DNA of 38,544 nucleotides from JBFHFS01 sp041583495 (lineage in GTDB: Bacteria > Bacteroidota > Bacteroidia > Bacteroidales > Marinilabiliaceae): assembly GCA_041583495.1 (NCBI GenBank), contig JBFHFS010000047.1:1-38544 (forward strand), read 5' to 3'. The notes beneath the pieces were generated by a model. It was not told the DNA's origin, made no database searches, and saw only the letters and a list, made by a program, of their open reading frames with translations. The position numbers and the translations under genes were made by a program. Numbering within the stretch: position 1 is the stretch's first letter; every line of letters starts with the position of its first letter. Positions 7,770 to 16,039 of the stretch are shown in pieces.

Positions 7770-8783
7770 CTAATTGTTCTCCCCATTCCAACCAGCAAGG
7801 CGTGCCAGTATCCACCACATGGCGTAAGCTTTGCGGTTGGCGGTGAGATGTTGTGTGTTATGGGCACCATAATACACCGCTCCATCTGGAGAGAGTAGAT
7901 TCTCGTAGTAATCCACACCCAGTTTGTGGGTAGAAATCCAATCCTTATAAAAGTTGCCGCCATAGAGATTCGAATCTGCGTCGTCGCTCGCATCTTCCCA
8001 ATAATTTCGCTCCATGTCGTGGGAATCGATGCTGAAATAATCCAGGCAATACAGTTTGTTTTTGGTGCAATAATCGGTGATGATGTCGGCCTGGTTTTTG
8101 GGTCGTCCCTCCCCCAGGTTGCGATTGGCAACGGCATGTCCGGTCATAAAGATAAAATGAACCGATTCTGTTCTCATCCCGGTACCCGTGCCTATTTTTG
8201 TGCCTCCTGCGCCGTATTCGCCAATGAGAATCTCCATTCCCGGAAGATAATTGACGCTCACATTATGGCCGGAGATGTCACACCACGACCACATAATCAC
8301 ATTGATGTGGGCATTTTGGGGATCGTCCAGAAAATTACGGGTGGTTTGAATAAAAGCCCGTTCGTCGACGCTTAAATCGGTTGCCACGACTCCCGGGGGA
8401 GCATAGGCTTCCAGTACATTGTCGTTAAAATCCAGGGAGCCTTCTGTGGTGTTTTTGTTGGTGATGGCAAAAAGTTGGTCGTCGCCGCTTTTGTAATGTG
8501 GTAAGCCAAACATTCCCCTGGAAACATGCGTCCCGTGCGAAGTGTGTTGATAGGCGATGTGTAACGTGGTGCGGGCTTTGTTGATATATTCCACCGGGAT
8601 GCTTCTTAGAACCGATTCGAAAGCGATCTCCTCGCCAGCTACAAATAGAGTGCCAATGCCTGAGGTGGGATTTTGAGGCACCATTTCTTCAATTTTTCCC
8701 CGAAGTTCGTGTTCTGTTATTTCACAAGCGGTCGCAAGAACCATTACCGGTATCAGGAAAATAAATAAAAATGTCTTTGCCAT
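7770..8783 (-). CDS. Tandem paralog 2: uncharacterised lipoprotein (HTSHG...WWILARLAGW family)
   Basis: A 337-residue lipoprotein. ATG at 8783 aligns with the other two copies and gives MAKTFLFIFLIPVMVLATAC with Cys20 as lipid site; an upstream in-frame ATG at 8804 would add seven residues before the signal. All family motifs are intact: HTSHGTHVSRG, MWSWCDISGH, FMTGHA, LDYFSIDSHDMERNYWED, HNTQHLTANRKAYAMWWILARLAGW. It differs from copies 1 and 3 mainly in the linker after the lipid Cys and in surface segments (SNLYGGNFYKDW). The absence of frame damage in three copies means all are probably under selection. It has its own promoter (8891-8922) and a palindrome in its 5' leader. Function unknown. 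Confidence 0.85.
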   Translation of the reverse strand: MAKTFLFIFLIPVMVLATACEITEHELRGKIEEMVPQNPTSGIGTLFVAGEEIAFESVLRSIPVEYINKARTTLHIAYQHTSHGTHVSRGMFGLPHYKSGDDQLFAITNKNTTEGSLDFNDNVLEAYAPPGVVATDLSVDERAFIQTTRNFLDDPQNAHINVIMWSWCDISGHNVSVNYLPGMEILIGEYGAGGTKIGTGTGMRTESVHFIFMTGHAVANRNLGEGRPKNQADIITDYCTKNKLYCLDYFSIDSHDMERNYWEDASDDADSNLYGGNFYKDWISTHKLGVDYYENLLSPDGAVYYGAHNTQHLTANRKAYAMWWILARLAGWNGENN

Positions 8784-8860
8784 AATCTGTTGTTTTAAGA
8801 GCATGTGAATCGGTTTGATAAAAGGTGGGTTGAGAAAAAGCAGCCACTTTTTTTATCTTA

Positions 8861-8876
8861 GATGAGACATCTCATC
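8861..8876. repeat. 16-base palindrome in the leader of paralog 2
   Basis: GATGAGA-CA-TCTCATC, 7-bp arms around two bases. It starts about eight bases after the predicted transcription start of paralog 2 and lies 78 bases before its ATG. It could be a repressor operator or a 5' leader hairpin. No equivalent occurs before copies 1 or 3. Confidence 0.5.
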
Positions 8877-8890
8877 AATCATTTAATGAA

Positions 8891-8922
8891 CAAATATACG
8901 GCAGCCCGAAATTAATAGTCAA
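8891..8922 (-). promoter_or_regulatory. Promoter of paralog 2
   Basis: On the minus strand TTG (8922-8920), a 21-base spacer, then a perfect TATATTTG (8898-8891). Predicted start near 8884. Confidence 0.68.
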
Positions 8923-9159
8923 TATTTTTTTGATGGGGCATGGGTTCATTTGTTTTTGGGCTTTAAGGCGGGTTTATTTTTTTGTGCGCACGAAAGAACC
9001 ATTGCCACAGAAGGGGTTGTTCCGTCTTAATCTTCCTGAAAACATTCACTGATAGGCAAAAAAAACACCGGTTCGAAAGAGTTGAGGCGCTCTCTAAACC
9101 GATGTTTGCGGTTGATGCCAGAATTTGATTAATCCAATTAGGTTTAAAATCCGGTATAC

Positions 9160-10179
9160 CTAGTTGCTCTCGCCATTCCATCCGGCAATGCGTGCCAGGA
9201 TCCACCACATGGCATAGGCCTTGCGGTTGGCCGTTATGTGTTGCGAGTTGTGTGCCCCGTAAGCCACGTCGCCATTGGGCGAAATCAGATTTTCATAGTA
9301 CCCTGAACCCAATGCGTGGGCGGACTGCCAATCCCTGTAGTAGTTGCCGTCGTACTGGTCAGAATAGCCATCATCGCTTGCATCTTCCCAATAATTACCA
9401 TCCATGTCGTGGGAATCGATACTGAAATAATCCAGGCAATACAGTTTGTTTTCGGTGCAGTAATCGGTGATGATGTCGGCTTGGTTTTTGGGGCGTCCGT
9501 CACCTATATTTCTGTTGATGACGGCATGACCGGTCATAAAAATAAAGACCACCGGCTCGGCTCTCATTCCGCTACCCGATCCGATTTTGGATCCCCCTTC
9601 ACAGTACTCACCCATAAGGACCTCCATTCCGGGGAGGTAATTGGCATTTACATCGTGCCCGGAGATGTCGCACCACGACCACATCACTACATTGATGTGG
9701 GCATTTTTTGGGTCGTCCAGATAATTGCGGGTGGTTTGAACAAAGGCTCTTTCGTCGACACTCAAATCGGTGGCCACAACACCGGAGGGGGCGTAGGCTG
9801 ATAATACATTGTCGTTGAAATCGAGCTTGTCGTCAGTGCGGTTTTCATCGGTAATGGCAAATAACTGATCATCCCCGTTTTTGTAGTGGGGTAAGCCATA
9901 TAATCCTCTCGCAACGTGGGTGCCGTGTGATGTGTGTTGATAGGCAATGTGTAAGCTTTGACGAGCCTTGTTAATGTATTCCACCGGAATGCTTCTTAAA
10001 ACTGATTCGAAAGCCACACTCTCACCGGCCACAAATACCGTACCGGGGGCAGGGGTGGGATCTGGCTCTGTGGGTGTATTTTCTGTGACGGCATCCCTAA
10101 GTTCTTCTTCTACTACCTCACAAGCCTGTGTAAAAAACAAAACAGGCATCAACAATGCGAAAAAAATGGTCTTTGTCAT
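9160..10179 (-). CDS. Tandem paralog 3: uncharacterised lipoprotein (HTSHG...WWILARIAGW family)
   Basis: A 339-residue lipoprotein. ATG at 10179 is preferred over a TTG two codons upstream because it gives the shared signal MTKTIFFALLMPVLFFTQAC with Cys20. A proline-rich linker (TEPDPTPAPG) separates the lipid anchor from the domain. All motifs of the family are present: HTSHGTHVARG, MWSWCDISGH, FMTGHA, LDYFSIDSHDMDGNYWED, HNSQHITANRKAYAMWWILARIAGW. This copy is closest to copy 1. Separate promoters rather than one operon suggest different expression conditions. I do not recognise the family's function; a cell-surface hydrolytic or binding role is only a guess from lipidation and conserved His/Asp residues. 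Confidence 0.85.
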   Translation of the reverse strand: MTKTIFFALLMPVLFFTQACEVVEEELRDAVTENTPTEPDPTPAPGTVFVAGESVAFESVLRSIPVEYINKARQSLHIAYQHTSHGTHVARGLYGLPHYKNGDDQLFAITDENRTDDKLDFNDNVLSAYAPSGVVATDLSVDERAFVQTTRNYLDDPKNAHINVVMWSWCDISGHDVNANYLPGMEVLMGEYCEGGSKIGSGSGMRAEPVVFIFMTGHAVINRNIGDGRPKNQADIITDYCTENKLYCLDYFSIDSHDMDGNYWEDASDDGYSDQYDGNYYRDWQSAHALGSGYYENLISPNGDVAYGAHNSQHITANRKAYAMWWILARIAGWNGESN

Positions 10180-10287
10180 AATCAATTATTTTTCGGATTT
10201 AATTAAAATATGGGTTAAAACAACAAGGCAAAAAAGGAAGTTTTTCGTGCTTTTGCCGCATTAAATTTCACGTTAGTCAATAAAAAG

Positions 10288-10319
10288 CAAATATACGTCA
10301 AAAAAACTTTGACCAACAA
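10288..10319 (-). promoter_or_regulatory. Promoter of paralog 3 with internal inverted repeat
   Basis: On the minus strand a perfect TATATTTG (10295-10288) is preceded by TTG at 10319-10317 (21-base spacer; a second TTG gives 18). Between the boxes lies an inverted repeat GTCAAA...TTTGAC (10297-10313), well placed for a repressor that would block polymerase. Confidence 0.6.
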
Positions 10320-10414
10320 TATTATTTCTTAAAAGGAGAAAAAATGTCAAATTTTCGCATTGTATTTTGATGGTTTAATTGCTTGAGAGCTTGCAAATTC
10401 TCATTTTTGCAGGG

Positions 10415-11662
10415 ATGGAGACAAAGCTCTTTTTTTTTAATCCCACCTGCGAGATGGCGATTGCCAATGGACAGGTATCCTATATGCCGCCCGGGCACCT
10501 TTCTAAATTTGAGTCTGATCTGGCGACTTTGCCTTTTTTCTTTGGGGGGGGAAAGGATTTAATATTGGTATCTTCTATCAAAGGCAATTCGTTGGACCAC
10601 CTGGAGCAGTTAGGATGGAAGGTTCCCGGGCTCATAACCCGGCCCGAACAGCTTGAGCCGGAGGCCCAGGGTCGGATACATTTTACCCCCTGGGGGTGGA
10701 GTCCGGCAGTTTATCGTGTATACCGTCCGTTCCTGTCGCACACTCACCCGCAGTGGTTGCACGGCCCTTTTAAAGAGTGGAATTCAAATCTGAAGGAACT
10801 GCTAAGCCGTGGAACCGGCTACCGGCTGCTGGAGATCATCAGGGCCCTTTCTATTAATGATGGTTCTGCCAGTTCTTTGCTGGCATTACCCGAGGCGCCC
10901 CTCCTGATTCGTTCGCCTGAAGAGTTGGAGGGGGTTATGAAATATCTGTGCCCTCCCGCGGTCATTAAAACGCCCTGGAGTGCCTCGGGCCGGGGGCTGT
11001 TTCGAATTCGGGATGAGCGGGACGATCCGGCTAATGCGCAGTGGGTCAGGGGTATGTTGAATCGCCAGGGGATCCTGTATGGGGAGTCCTGGCTGGAGAA
11101 GGTCCAGGATGTGTCGTTTCATTTTTGGGTGGATGAGGACCGGATTGAATATTTGGGTCATAATTTTTTTCAGGCCGATCCTTCCGGCCAGTTCAGTGGG
11201 TGTGTTATCGGTTTTCCCGACAATCCCTCTCCATTGTGGAACGATCGTATGCGCCAGACCGAAGCCTTGGGGCAAGCCTCCCGCCTTCTAAAGATGGGGC
11301 TGGAAGCAATGGGGTTAAATGATCAGTACCGGGGGCCGGTAGGGATTGATGCCCTCTTTTATAAGGATGCCAAAAATGGAGAGCTTATGCTGAATCCCTG
11401 TGTGGAGGTTAATATGAGGTATAGTATGGGGTTGGCTAATGTAATGCTCAGGAGCAGGGTGTCCCCCGAAAGTTCAGGTCTTTGGAAGACTGAACACTTT
11501 AGCCGGGGGACCTGGAGAGCTTTTTGCCGGGAGAAAACCCGGCTTCATCCACCCGTAGTGCAGGAGGGTATTCTGAGGCAGGGTTTTTTGCCACTGGTCT
11601 CGCCCGATGTGGAGAAACAATTTGGTGCCTGGCTCTTGTTGGAGGAGAGAAACCAGAAGTAA
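10415..11662 (+). CDS. ATP-grasp-like protein of unknown substrate
   Basis: A 415-residue cytoplasmic protein. ATG at 10415 is chosen over the upstream TTG frame because it begins the conserved-looking METKLFFFNP. Residues 182-196 (AVIKTPWSASGRGLF) look like the nucleotide-binding lysine and glycine-rich loop of ATP-grasp ligases, with K185. Residues 309-340 (VGIDALFYKD ... NPCVEVNMRYSMG) look like the metal-binding E-x-N-x-R motif (E331, N333, R335). This predicts ATP-dependent carboxylate-amine or carboxylate-thiol ligation, but the substrate cannot be read. The convergent patatin gene ends 17 bases away. No partner gene is co-directional and adjacent. The family is known to me only as an uncharacterised Bacteroidetes protein. 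Confidence 0.7.
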   Translation: METKLFFFNPTCEMAIANGQVSYMPPGHLSKFESDLATLPFFFGGGKDLILVSSIKGNSLDHLEQLGWKVPGLITRPEQLEPEAQGRIHFTPWGWSPAVYRVYRPFLSHTHPQWLHGPFKEWNSNLKELLSRGTGYRLLEIIRALSINDGSASSLLALPEAPLLIRSPEELEGVMKYLCPPAVIKTPWSASGRGLFRIRDERDDPANAQWVRGMLNRQGILYGESWLEKVQDVSFHFWVDEDRIEYLGHNFFQADPSGQFSGCVIGFPDNPSPLWNDRMRQTEALGQASRLLKMGLEAMGLNDQYRGPVGIDALFYKDAKNGELMLNPCVEVNMRYSMGLANVMLRSRVSPESSGLWKTEHFSRGTWRAFCREKTRLHPPVVQEGILRQGFLPLVSPDVEKQFGAWLLLEERNQK

Positions 11663-11679
11663 CCCTGAGGATGTTTTTG

Positions 11680-12558
11680 TTATGCTTTATTGAGGGATGG
11701 TAAAATGGATTCCTTTATCACTTTTTCGGCGGTTGTGAAGCCCAGCTCTACAAGTTCATCCACCTTGTCGAAGTCCCACAGCGAATAGTTCTTTATTTCG
11801 TCGGGTTCAATCAAAAAGTCACACAAGGGGCGGCTGGTGGCCACATTTTGCTCAATGCCCAGGTTAAATATTCTCTGAAAAATTTCGCGAATACCATTGA
11901 ACTCGTAGATGTGTTCATGCGAATTCACATTTACCCCAATGAGTGTTTGGCATTTGTCGCGGATTGACCGGGCGGGGAGGTTGTCATACAATCCTCCGTC
12001 GACATAGGTTTTTCCATCGATTTTTTGAGGCATGAAAATGATTGGGATGGAGATCGAAGCCATCACATATTCAAAGAGGGGGCCCTCGCTTTTCACCTCG
12101 TTTTGGCCTTCCGAAATGTTGGCCACTGAAAGGAAAAAAGGTTTTTCGAGTACAGAGAAACTGTCTGCAGAGATCTCTTCCTTTAAGATGCGCATGATGG
12201 CATCCAGTTTTAAAAGGCCGTTTTTCCCAAGTTTGAAAGTAATAAGGTTGTAAATCCGTTCTTTTTTTACCAGATCCAGGATGTGATCCAGGGAATGACC
12301 TGCAGCATAAAGAACGCCAATCAGGGCCCCCATACTCGTTCCTGAGATGATTTGGGGGGCCAGGTCGTATTTTTCTAAAGCTTTTAACACCCCAATATGG
12401 GCCAGTCCGTGGGCGCTTCCTCCGCTTAGGGCAATCCCTATATCAAAGGGAGCCTTCGAAGGGGTTGCCTTGCGTGGAACCTTTTTTGGGGCCTCCTTAT
12501 TCTTCCCGGGTTTTTGAAAAAGGCTTTTTATGCGGCTGGCAAAACGGATGGGATTCAT
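11680..12558 (-). CDS. Patatin-like phospholipase (RssA/NTE type)
   Basis: A 292-residue patatin-family serine hydrolase. ATG at 12558 (MNPIRFASRI) is preferred; the longer frame to 12606 adds a non-conserved stretch. The family elements are complete: the oxyanion glycine loop SGGSAHGLAHIG (45-56), the nucleophile elbow GTSMG with S75, and the catalytic Asp in VDGGLYDNLP (D187). A basic, lysine-rich N-terminal segment (11-36) precedes the domain and could bind membranes. There is no signal peptide, so it is probably cytoplasmic and acts on phospholipids or lysophospholipids. It lies between two plus-strand genes and is transcribed alone. Substrate is unknown. Confidence 0.85.
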   Translation of the reverse strand: MNPIRFASRIKSLFQKPGKNKEAPKKVPRKATPSKAPFDIGIALSGGSAHGLAHIGVLKALEKYDLAPQIISGTSMGALIGVLYAAGHSLDHILDLVKKERIYNLITFKLGKNGLLKLDAIMRILKEEISADSFSVLEKPFFLSVANISEGQNEVKSEGPLFEYVMASISIPIIFMPQKIDGKTYVDGGLYDNLPARSIRDKCQTLIGVNVNSHEHIYEFNGIREIFQRIFNLGIEQNVATSRPLCDFLIEPDEIKNYSLWDFDKVDELVELGFTTAEKVIKESILPSLNKA

Positions 12559-12685
12559 GGCTGCTATTCGGTTGGTGTTGCAAATGTAATAAAATAGAGG
12601 AATCATTGTTGTGTGCGTCCTGGAAAGTGATGTGGCGTAGTTGATTATCGGATCAGAAATTTTTTTTAGAGTGCAAATCTGTTCG

Positions 12686-12717
12686 TTTAATCGTAACTTG
12701 GGTAATAGACGATTAAA
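12686..12717. repeat. Inverted repeat upstream of the ATP-grasp/aminopeptidase gene
   Basis: TTTAATCGT (12686-12694) and ACGATTAAA (12709-12717) form a perfect 9-bp inverted repeat with a 14-base spacer, ending 33 bases before the ATG at 12751. The size fits an operator for a dimeric regulator or a leader hairpin. Confidence 0.5.
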
Positions 12718-12750
12718 TTATTGCTTCTCACAAATGAAAGGATGCACGCC

Positions 12751-14895
12751 ATGAAAATAGGAATTGCTTACAACTTAAGGACCGATGATACGGAGAATAG
12801 CGCGGAAAACCTGACACAGGCAGATGTGGACCGGCTCAGTGATGCCTTTGCCAGCCTGAAGCATGTGCCCATTCCCATAGAGGTCTCCGGAAAGCCACAG
12901 GAGGTGATAGAACGTATATTGAATGCCGATCCGGATCTGATATTTAATGTGGCTGAAGGAACCATTGGAAGTTCCAGGGAGGCTTTTTATCCTAGTCTTT
13001 ACGAACAACTGCAGATTCCTTTTTCCGGGGGGAACGCTTCCTTGTTACATATGAATTTAGACAAGCATCTGAGTAAGACCGTTTTGGCAGCAAGGGGTAT
13101 CAAGGTGCCGAGAGGGATTCTGGTTAGTCGCCCTGATCAGGAAATTCCTGCCGATCTGGATTACCCCTTAATGATCAAGCCCAATTCCGAGGGCTCCAGC
13201 AAGGGAATCACTCAGGATTCGGTGGTTGAAAACCCCGATCAGGCCCGTGACCGGATTCGCGACTTACTAAAAAAATATCCACTGGGTGTGATTGTGGAGG
13301 AATTCATCGAGGGAAAAGAACTGAGTGTTCCTTTTTTGGAAAGTTTTCCGCGGAAGCTGCTGAGCATTGTTGAACACACTTTCGATTTGGGGGTTAGTGG
13401 GGGTAAGTATAATATTTACGATTACGATATGAAGCAGGGAGGTGAGGCAGGAAAGGCTGTAAGGGTGGTTTGTCCGGCAGAGATCACCCCAGAAGAAGAG
13501 AAGTCGGTTTTCGAGATGGCTCGTCATGTTTTTGATGTTATGGATTGCCCCGATCTTGGCCGGGTCGATGTCCGGCTGAGAGAAGACGGAGTGCCTTATT
13601 TTATTGAGCTGAATCCATTACCCAGTCTCCATCCCGATGCCTCCCTGATGACCGCCGCCCGAGAGAGTGGATTGGAATTTAAAGAAGTGTTGAGGCTTAT
13701 TCTTCGCTCGGCCACCCGCCGTTACCATATTCCTTTGCGTCAGCCCAAAAAGCCCTCTCTTCCAGGGGAGTTGCCAGGTATGCCCCGTGTCTCAGCCCGG
13801 GAGTTGGGGATCTTTGTCGGAAGACTTTCTACCGGAATTAACAATGCCATCACAGATGTTAAAGGGGTTAAAGTAGGCCATTTTACCCAGTATGAGGATC
13901 AGGTTCAGCTTCCCGGCATTCCGGGCACCACTACTTTACGAAGTGGCGTTACGGCCATTCTGCCTGCAGGGGGGACCTTCTCCAGGCGACTGGTTGCCGG
14001 GGGGTATGTGTTAAATGGAGTAGGAGAGATGGCTGGTCTCACTCAGGTACTCGAATTGGGCTGGCTCGAAACCCCCATCATCCTCACGAATTCCCATTCG
14101 GTGGGAATGGCGCATACGGGAGTCGTGAATTTCATGACCCGTAAGTACCCGGAACTGGCCGCCGGAGAGGAGGTGGTCATGCCCATCGTGGGGGAGGCGG
14201 ATGATTCCTTCCTGAACGATCCGGTGGGAGGCGTTAATACGGCTCGTAATGTAGTCCAGGCCATTGAATCGGCCCAGTCAGGACAGGTTATGCAAGGCTC
14301 CGTGGGGGCAGGAACCGGGATGATTAGTTATGACTTTGCGGGGGGCATAGGTACCGCCTCGAGGGTTTTTAACATGGATGAGGGCCTTTTTACCGTTGGC
14401 GTGCTCGTGATGTCGAATCTTGGGCGGATGCGTAACCTGACCATCGAGGGTCAGGTGGTCGGTAAGACTCTGGACGAACTATACCCAATGGAGGGCCGAA
14501 GAGAACGCCAGGAGGGCTCCATAATAGTGGTGGTGGCTACTGATCTGCCGCTTTTGAGCAGCCAGTTGAACCGTGTCTCCCGAAGAGCAGCCCTGGGGTT
14601 AGGGCGCACCGGGTCCTATGCGGCCTCGAGTAGCGGTGAGATTGTGGTGGCCTTTAGTACGGCTAACCGAACCCTTAGGTCCGCTTCGCGCAGCAACCAC
14701 TTTATCAATTTACGTTGCATCAGCGATAGCCATATCAACTTGTTGTATGAGGCGGTGATTGAGGCCACTGAGGAAGCTGTGTTGAATGCAATGTTTTGCT
14801 CTTCCGGGATGAGTGGACGCCAGGGGCGTGAAGCGCCTCCATTGCCCCACGACCTGGTTTTGGATATTTTAAGGAAAGGAAGGGAAATAGGATGA
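12751..14895 (+). CDS. Fusion: D-Ala-D-Ala-ligase-like ATP-grasp + DmpA/P1-family (S58) aminopeptidase
   Basis: A 714-residue two-domain protein; ATG at 12751 (MKIGIAYNLR) is preferred over TTG 12721 and ATG 12742. Residues 1-325 form a Ddl-like ATP-grasp synthetase: nucleotide lysine loop PLMIKPNSEGSSKG (about 139-152), VEEFIEGKELSV (182-193), and metal-binding DVR...FIELNPLPSLHP (273-295). Residues 345-714 form a complete P1/DmpA peptidase: 'GINNAITDVKGVKVGHFTQ' start, 'LPGIPGTTTLRSGVTAI', 'TNSHSVGMAHTG', and the autoprocessing site GSVGAGTGM, with Ser517 the expected N-terminal nucleophile. DmpA enzymes remove N-terminal residues, including D- or beta-amino acids. A synthetase and a hydrolase in one chain recalls, by analogy only, glutathionylspermidine synthetase/amidase. 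The 3' end overlaps the HDAC-family gene by four bases. Substrate unknown; self-cleavage would separate the last part from the ATP-grasp-bearing chain. Confidence 0.88.
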   Translation: MKIGIAYNLRTDDTENSAENLTQADVDRLSDAFASLKHVPIPIEVSGKPQEVIERILNADPDLIFNVAEGTIGSSREAFYPSLYEQLQIPFSGGNASLLHMNLDKHLSKTVLAARGIKVPRGILVSRPDQEIPADLDYPLMIKPNSEGSSKGITQDSVVENPDQARDRIRDLLKKYPLGVIVEEFIEGKELSVPFLESFPRKLLSIVEHTFDLGVSGGKYNIYDYDMKQGGEAGKAVRVVCPAEITPEEEKSVFEMARHVFDVMDCPDLGRVDVRLREDGVPYFIELNPLPSLHPDASLMTAARESGLEFKEVLRLILRSATRRYHIPLRQPKKPSLPGELPGMPRVSARELGIFVGRLSTGINNAITDVKGVKVGHFTQYEDQVQLPGIPGTTTLRSGVTAILPAGGTFSRRLVAGGYVLNGVGEMAGLTQVLELGWLETPIILTNSHSVGMAHTGVVNFMTRKYPELAAGEEVVMPIVGEADDSFLNDPVGGVNTARNVVQAIESAQSGQVMQGSVGAGTGMISYDFAGGIGTASRVFNMDEGLFTVGVLVMSNLGRMRNLTIEGQVVGKTLDELYPMEGRRERQEGSIIVVVATDLPLLSSQLNRVSRRAALGLGRTGSYAASSSGEIVVAFSTANRTLRSASRSNHFINLRCISDSHINLLYEAVIEATEEAVLNAMFCSSGMSGRQGREAPPLPHDLVLDILRKGREIG

Positions 14896-15905
14896 AGGTA
14901 ATAGAGAAATATACCCCCGACGGACACAGTCCCCAATGGAAGTTCCAATTGGGTCCTGAGAGTTACGAAACCAAGGATACGCCTCAGCGGGCGATACTGA
15001 TTCGTGAGCGACTAAAGGCGGAGAAAGGATTCGATATTCTGCCAGCCAAACAGTTTCCCGAGAGGGTGCTTTCCCGCATGCACCCCTATCACGATTTCAT
15101 AAAAAATACATCGGAAAGCCTTACTGATCCGACGGTAGAGGTTTATCCTGACCTGTTTCCGGGGGCAGGGATAAATTTGCCCAGGCGGGTAGACAACCCT
15201 CTGTGGGGTGGGATTTGGTGTACCGATGCCGTAACCCCGATTATGCAAAAGACCTACTCAGTAGCCCGTGCTTCTGCCGAGTGTGCACTTACCGGAGCTG
15301 AGATGCTGGCCACAGGCGAAGAGCGACTGGTTTATGCCCTCTGTCGTCCTTCAGGTCATCATGCAGGGCCAAGGGTTTTTGGTGGGTATTGTTACTTTAA
15401 CAATGCCGCCCTGGCAGCCGATTATCTGTCGCATTACGGGCGGGTGGCTACCCTGGATATTGACTATCACCATGGAAACGGCACACAGGAGTTCTTTCAG
15501 GAGCGAAAGGATGTCTTCACCGCTTCTATCCATGGCGACCCGGAGCAGGAGTACCCTTATTTCTGGGGTTATGCCCGCGAAAGAGGAAAGGGGCAGGGGA
15601 GAGGTTATAATCTCAATCTTCCGTTACCCCTGCATTCAGGTGCTGACCTTTATATGGTGGCTGTGGACCAGGCAGTGGCTGCCATTGGTCGCTTTCACCC
15701 CGACTTTTTTATCATCTCTGCCGGGTTCGACACCCATGAGGGTGATCCCATAGGCAGCTTTAAACTTCAGACCCATGATTATGCCGTGGTTGCCCAACAT
15801 CTGGCTTCCCTGAATGTGCCAACCCTCATTTGCCAGGAAGGCGGCTACAATATTGATGTGCTGAGTGCCTGCGTGCTGAGCTTTTTAAAGGGATATACGG
15901 GCTGA
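14892..15905 (+). CDS. Histone-deacetylase/acetylpolyamine-amidohydrolase family protein
   Basis: A 337-residue zinc amidohydrolase of the arginase/deacetylase fold. Catalytic elements are intact: His dyad in CRPSGHHAG (H156, H157), zinc ligands in DIDYHHGNG (D191, H193) and SAGFD (D280), and the transition-state Tyr in QEGGY (Y319). It hydrolyses N-acyl groups from amines; bacterial members act on acetylpolyamines and related acyl-amines. There is no signal peptide, so it is cytoplasmic. ATG at 14892 overlaps the stop of the ATP-grasp/DmpA fusion (ATGA), indicating translational coupling and a shared pathway. Deacylation of an amine that the neighbouring synthetase uses or releases is inference. 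No clear terminator is seen in the 134-base gap after it. Confidence 0.9.
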   Translation: MKVIEKYTPDGHSPQWKFQLGPESYETKDTPQRAILIRERLKAEKGFDILPAKQFPERVLSRMHPYHDFIKNTSESLTDPTVEVYPDLFPGAGINLPRRVDNPLWGGIWCTDAVTPIMQKTYSVARASAECALTGAEMLATGEERLVYALCRPSGHHAGPRVFGGYCYFNNAALAADYLSHYGRVATLDIDYHHGNGTQEFFQERKDVFTASIHGDPEQEYPYFWGYARERGKGQGRGYNLNLPLPLHSGADLYMVAVDQAVAAIGRFHPDFFIISAGFDTHEGDPIGSFKLQTHDYAVVAQHLASLNVPTLICQEGGYNIDVLSACVLSFLKGYTG

Positions 15906-16039
15906 TTGTTTCTTGTGGCCGGGTGAGAATTCAGGAAGACTCTTAAATAACCTCAGTGGCCGGAAAACGTCCATTCGGGCAAAGGATCTTTTGGGTTGAG
16001 CCCCAGACCCAAATAGGTTGTGGGCGAAAGAGGACAGGT

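Larger units (their letters stand above)
8784..9159. other. Intergenic region between paralogs 2 and 3
   Basis: No gene is seen. It holds the promoter (8891-8922) and leader palindrome (8861-8876) of paralog 2. The 8923-9159 part follows the stop codon of paralog 3 and shows no convincing terminator. Confidence 0.6.

Noticed and set aside
6410..10179. SGNH/GDSL hydrolase assignment for the three paralogs
   Set aside because: No GDS block or complete set of SGNH motifs can be seen, so a family name is not justified.
10343..10369. Eight-residue ORF after an AGGAG-like sequence (MSNFRIVF)
   Set aside because: Too short to support; Shine-Dalgarno use is rare here and the sequence could be chance between two divergent genes.
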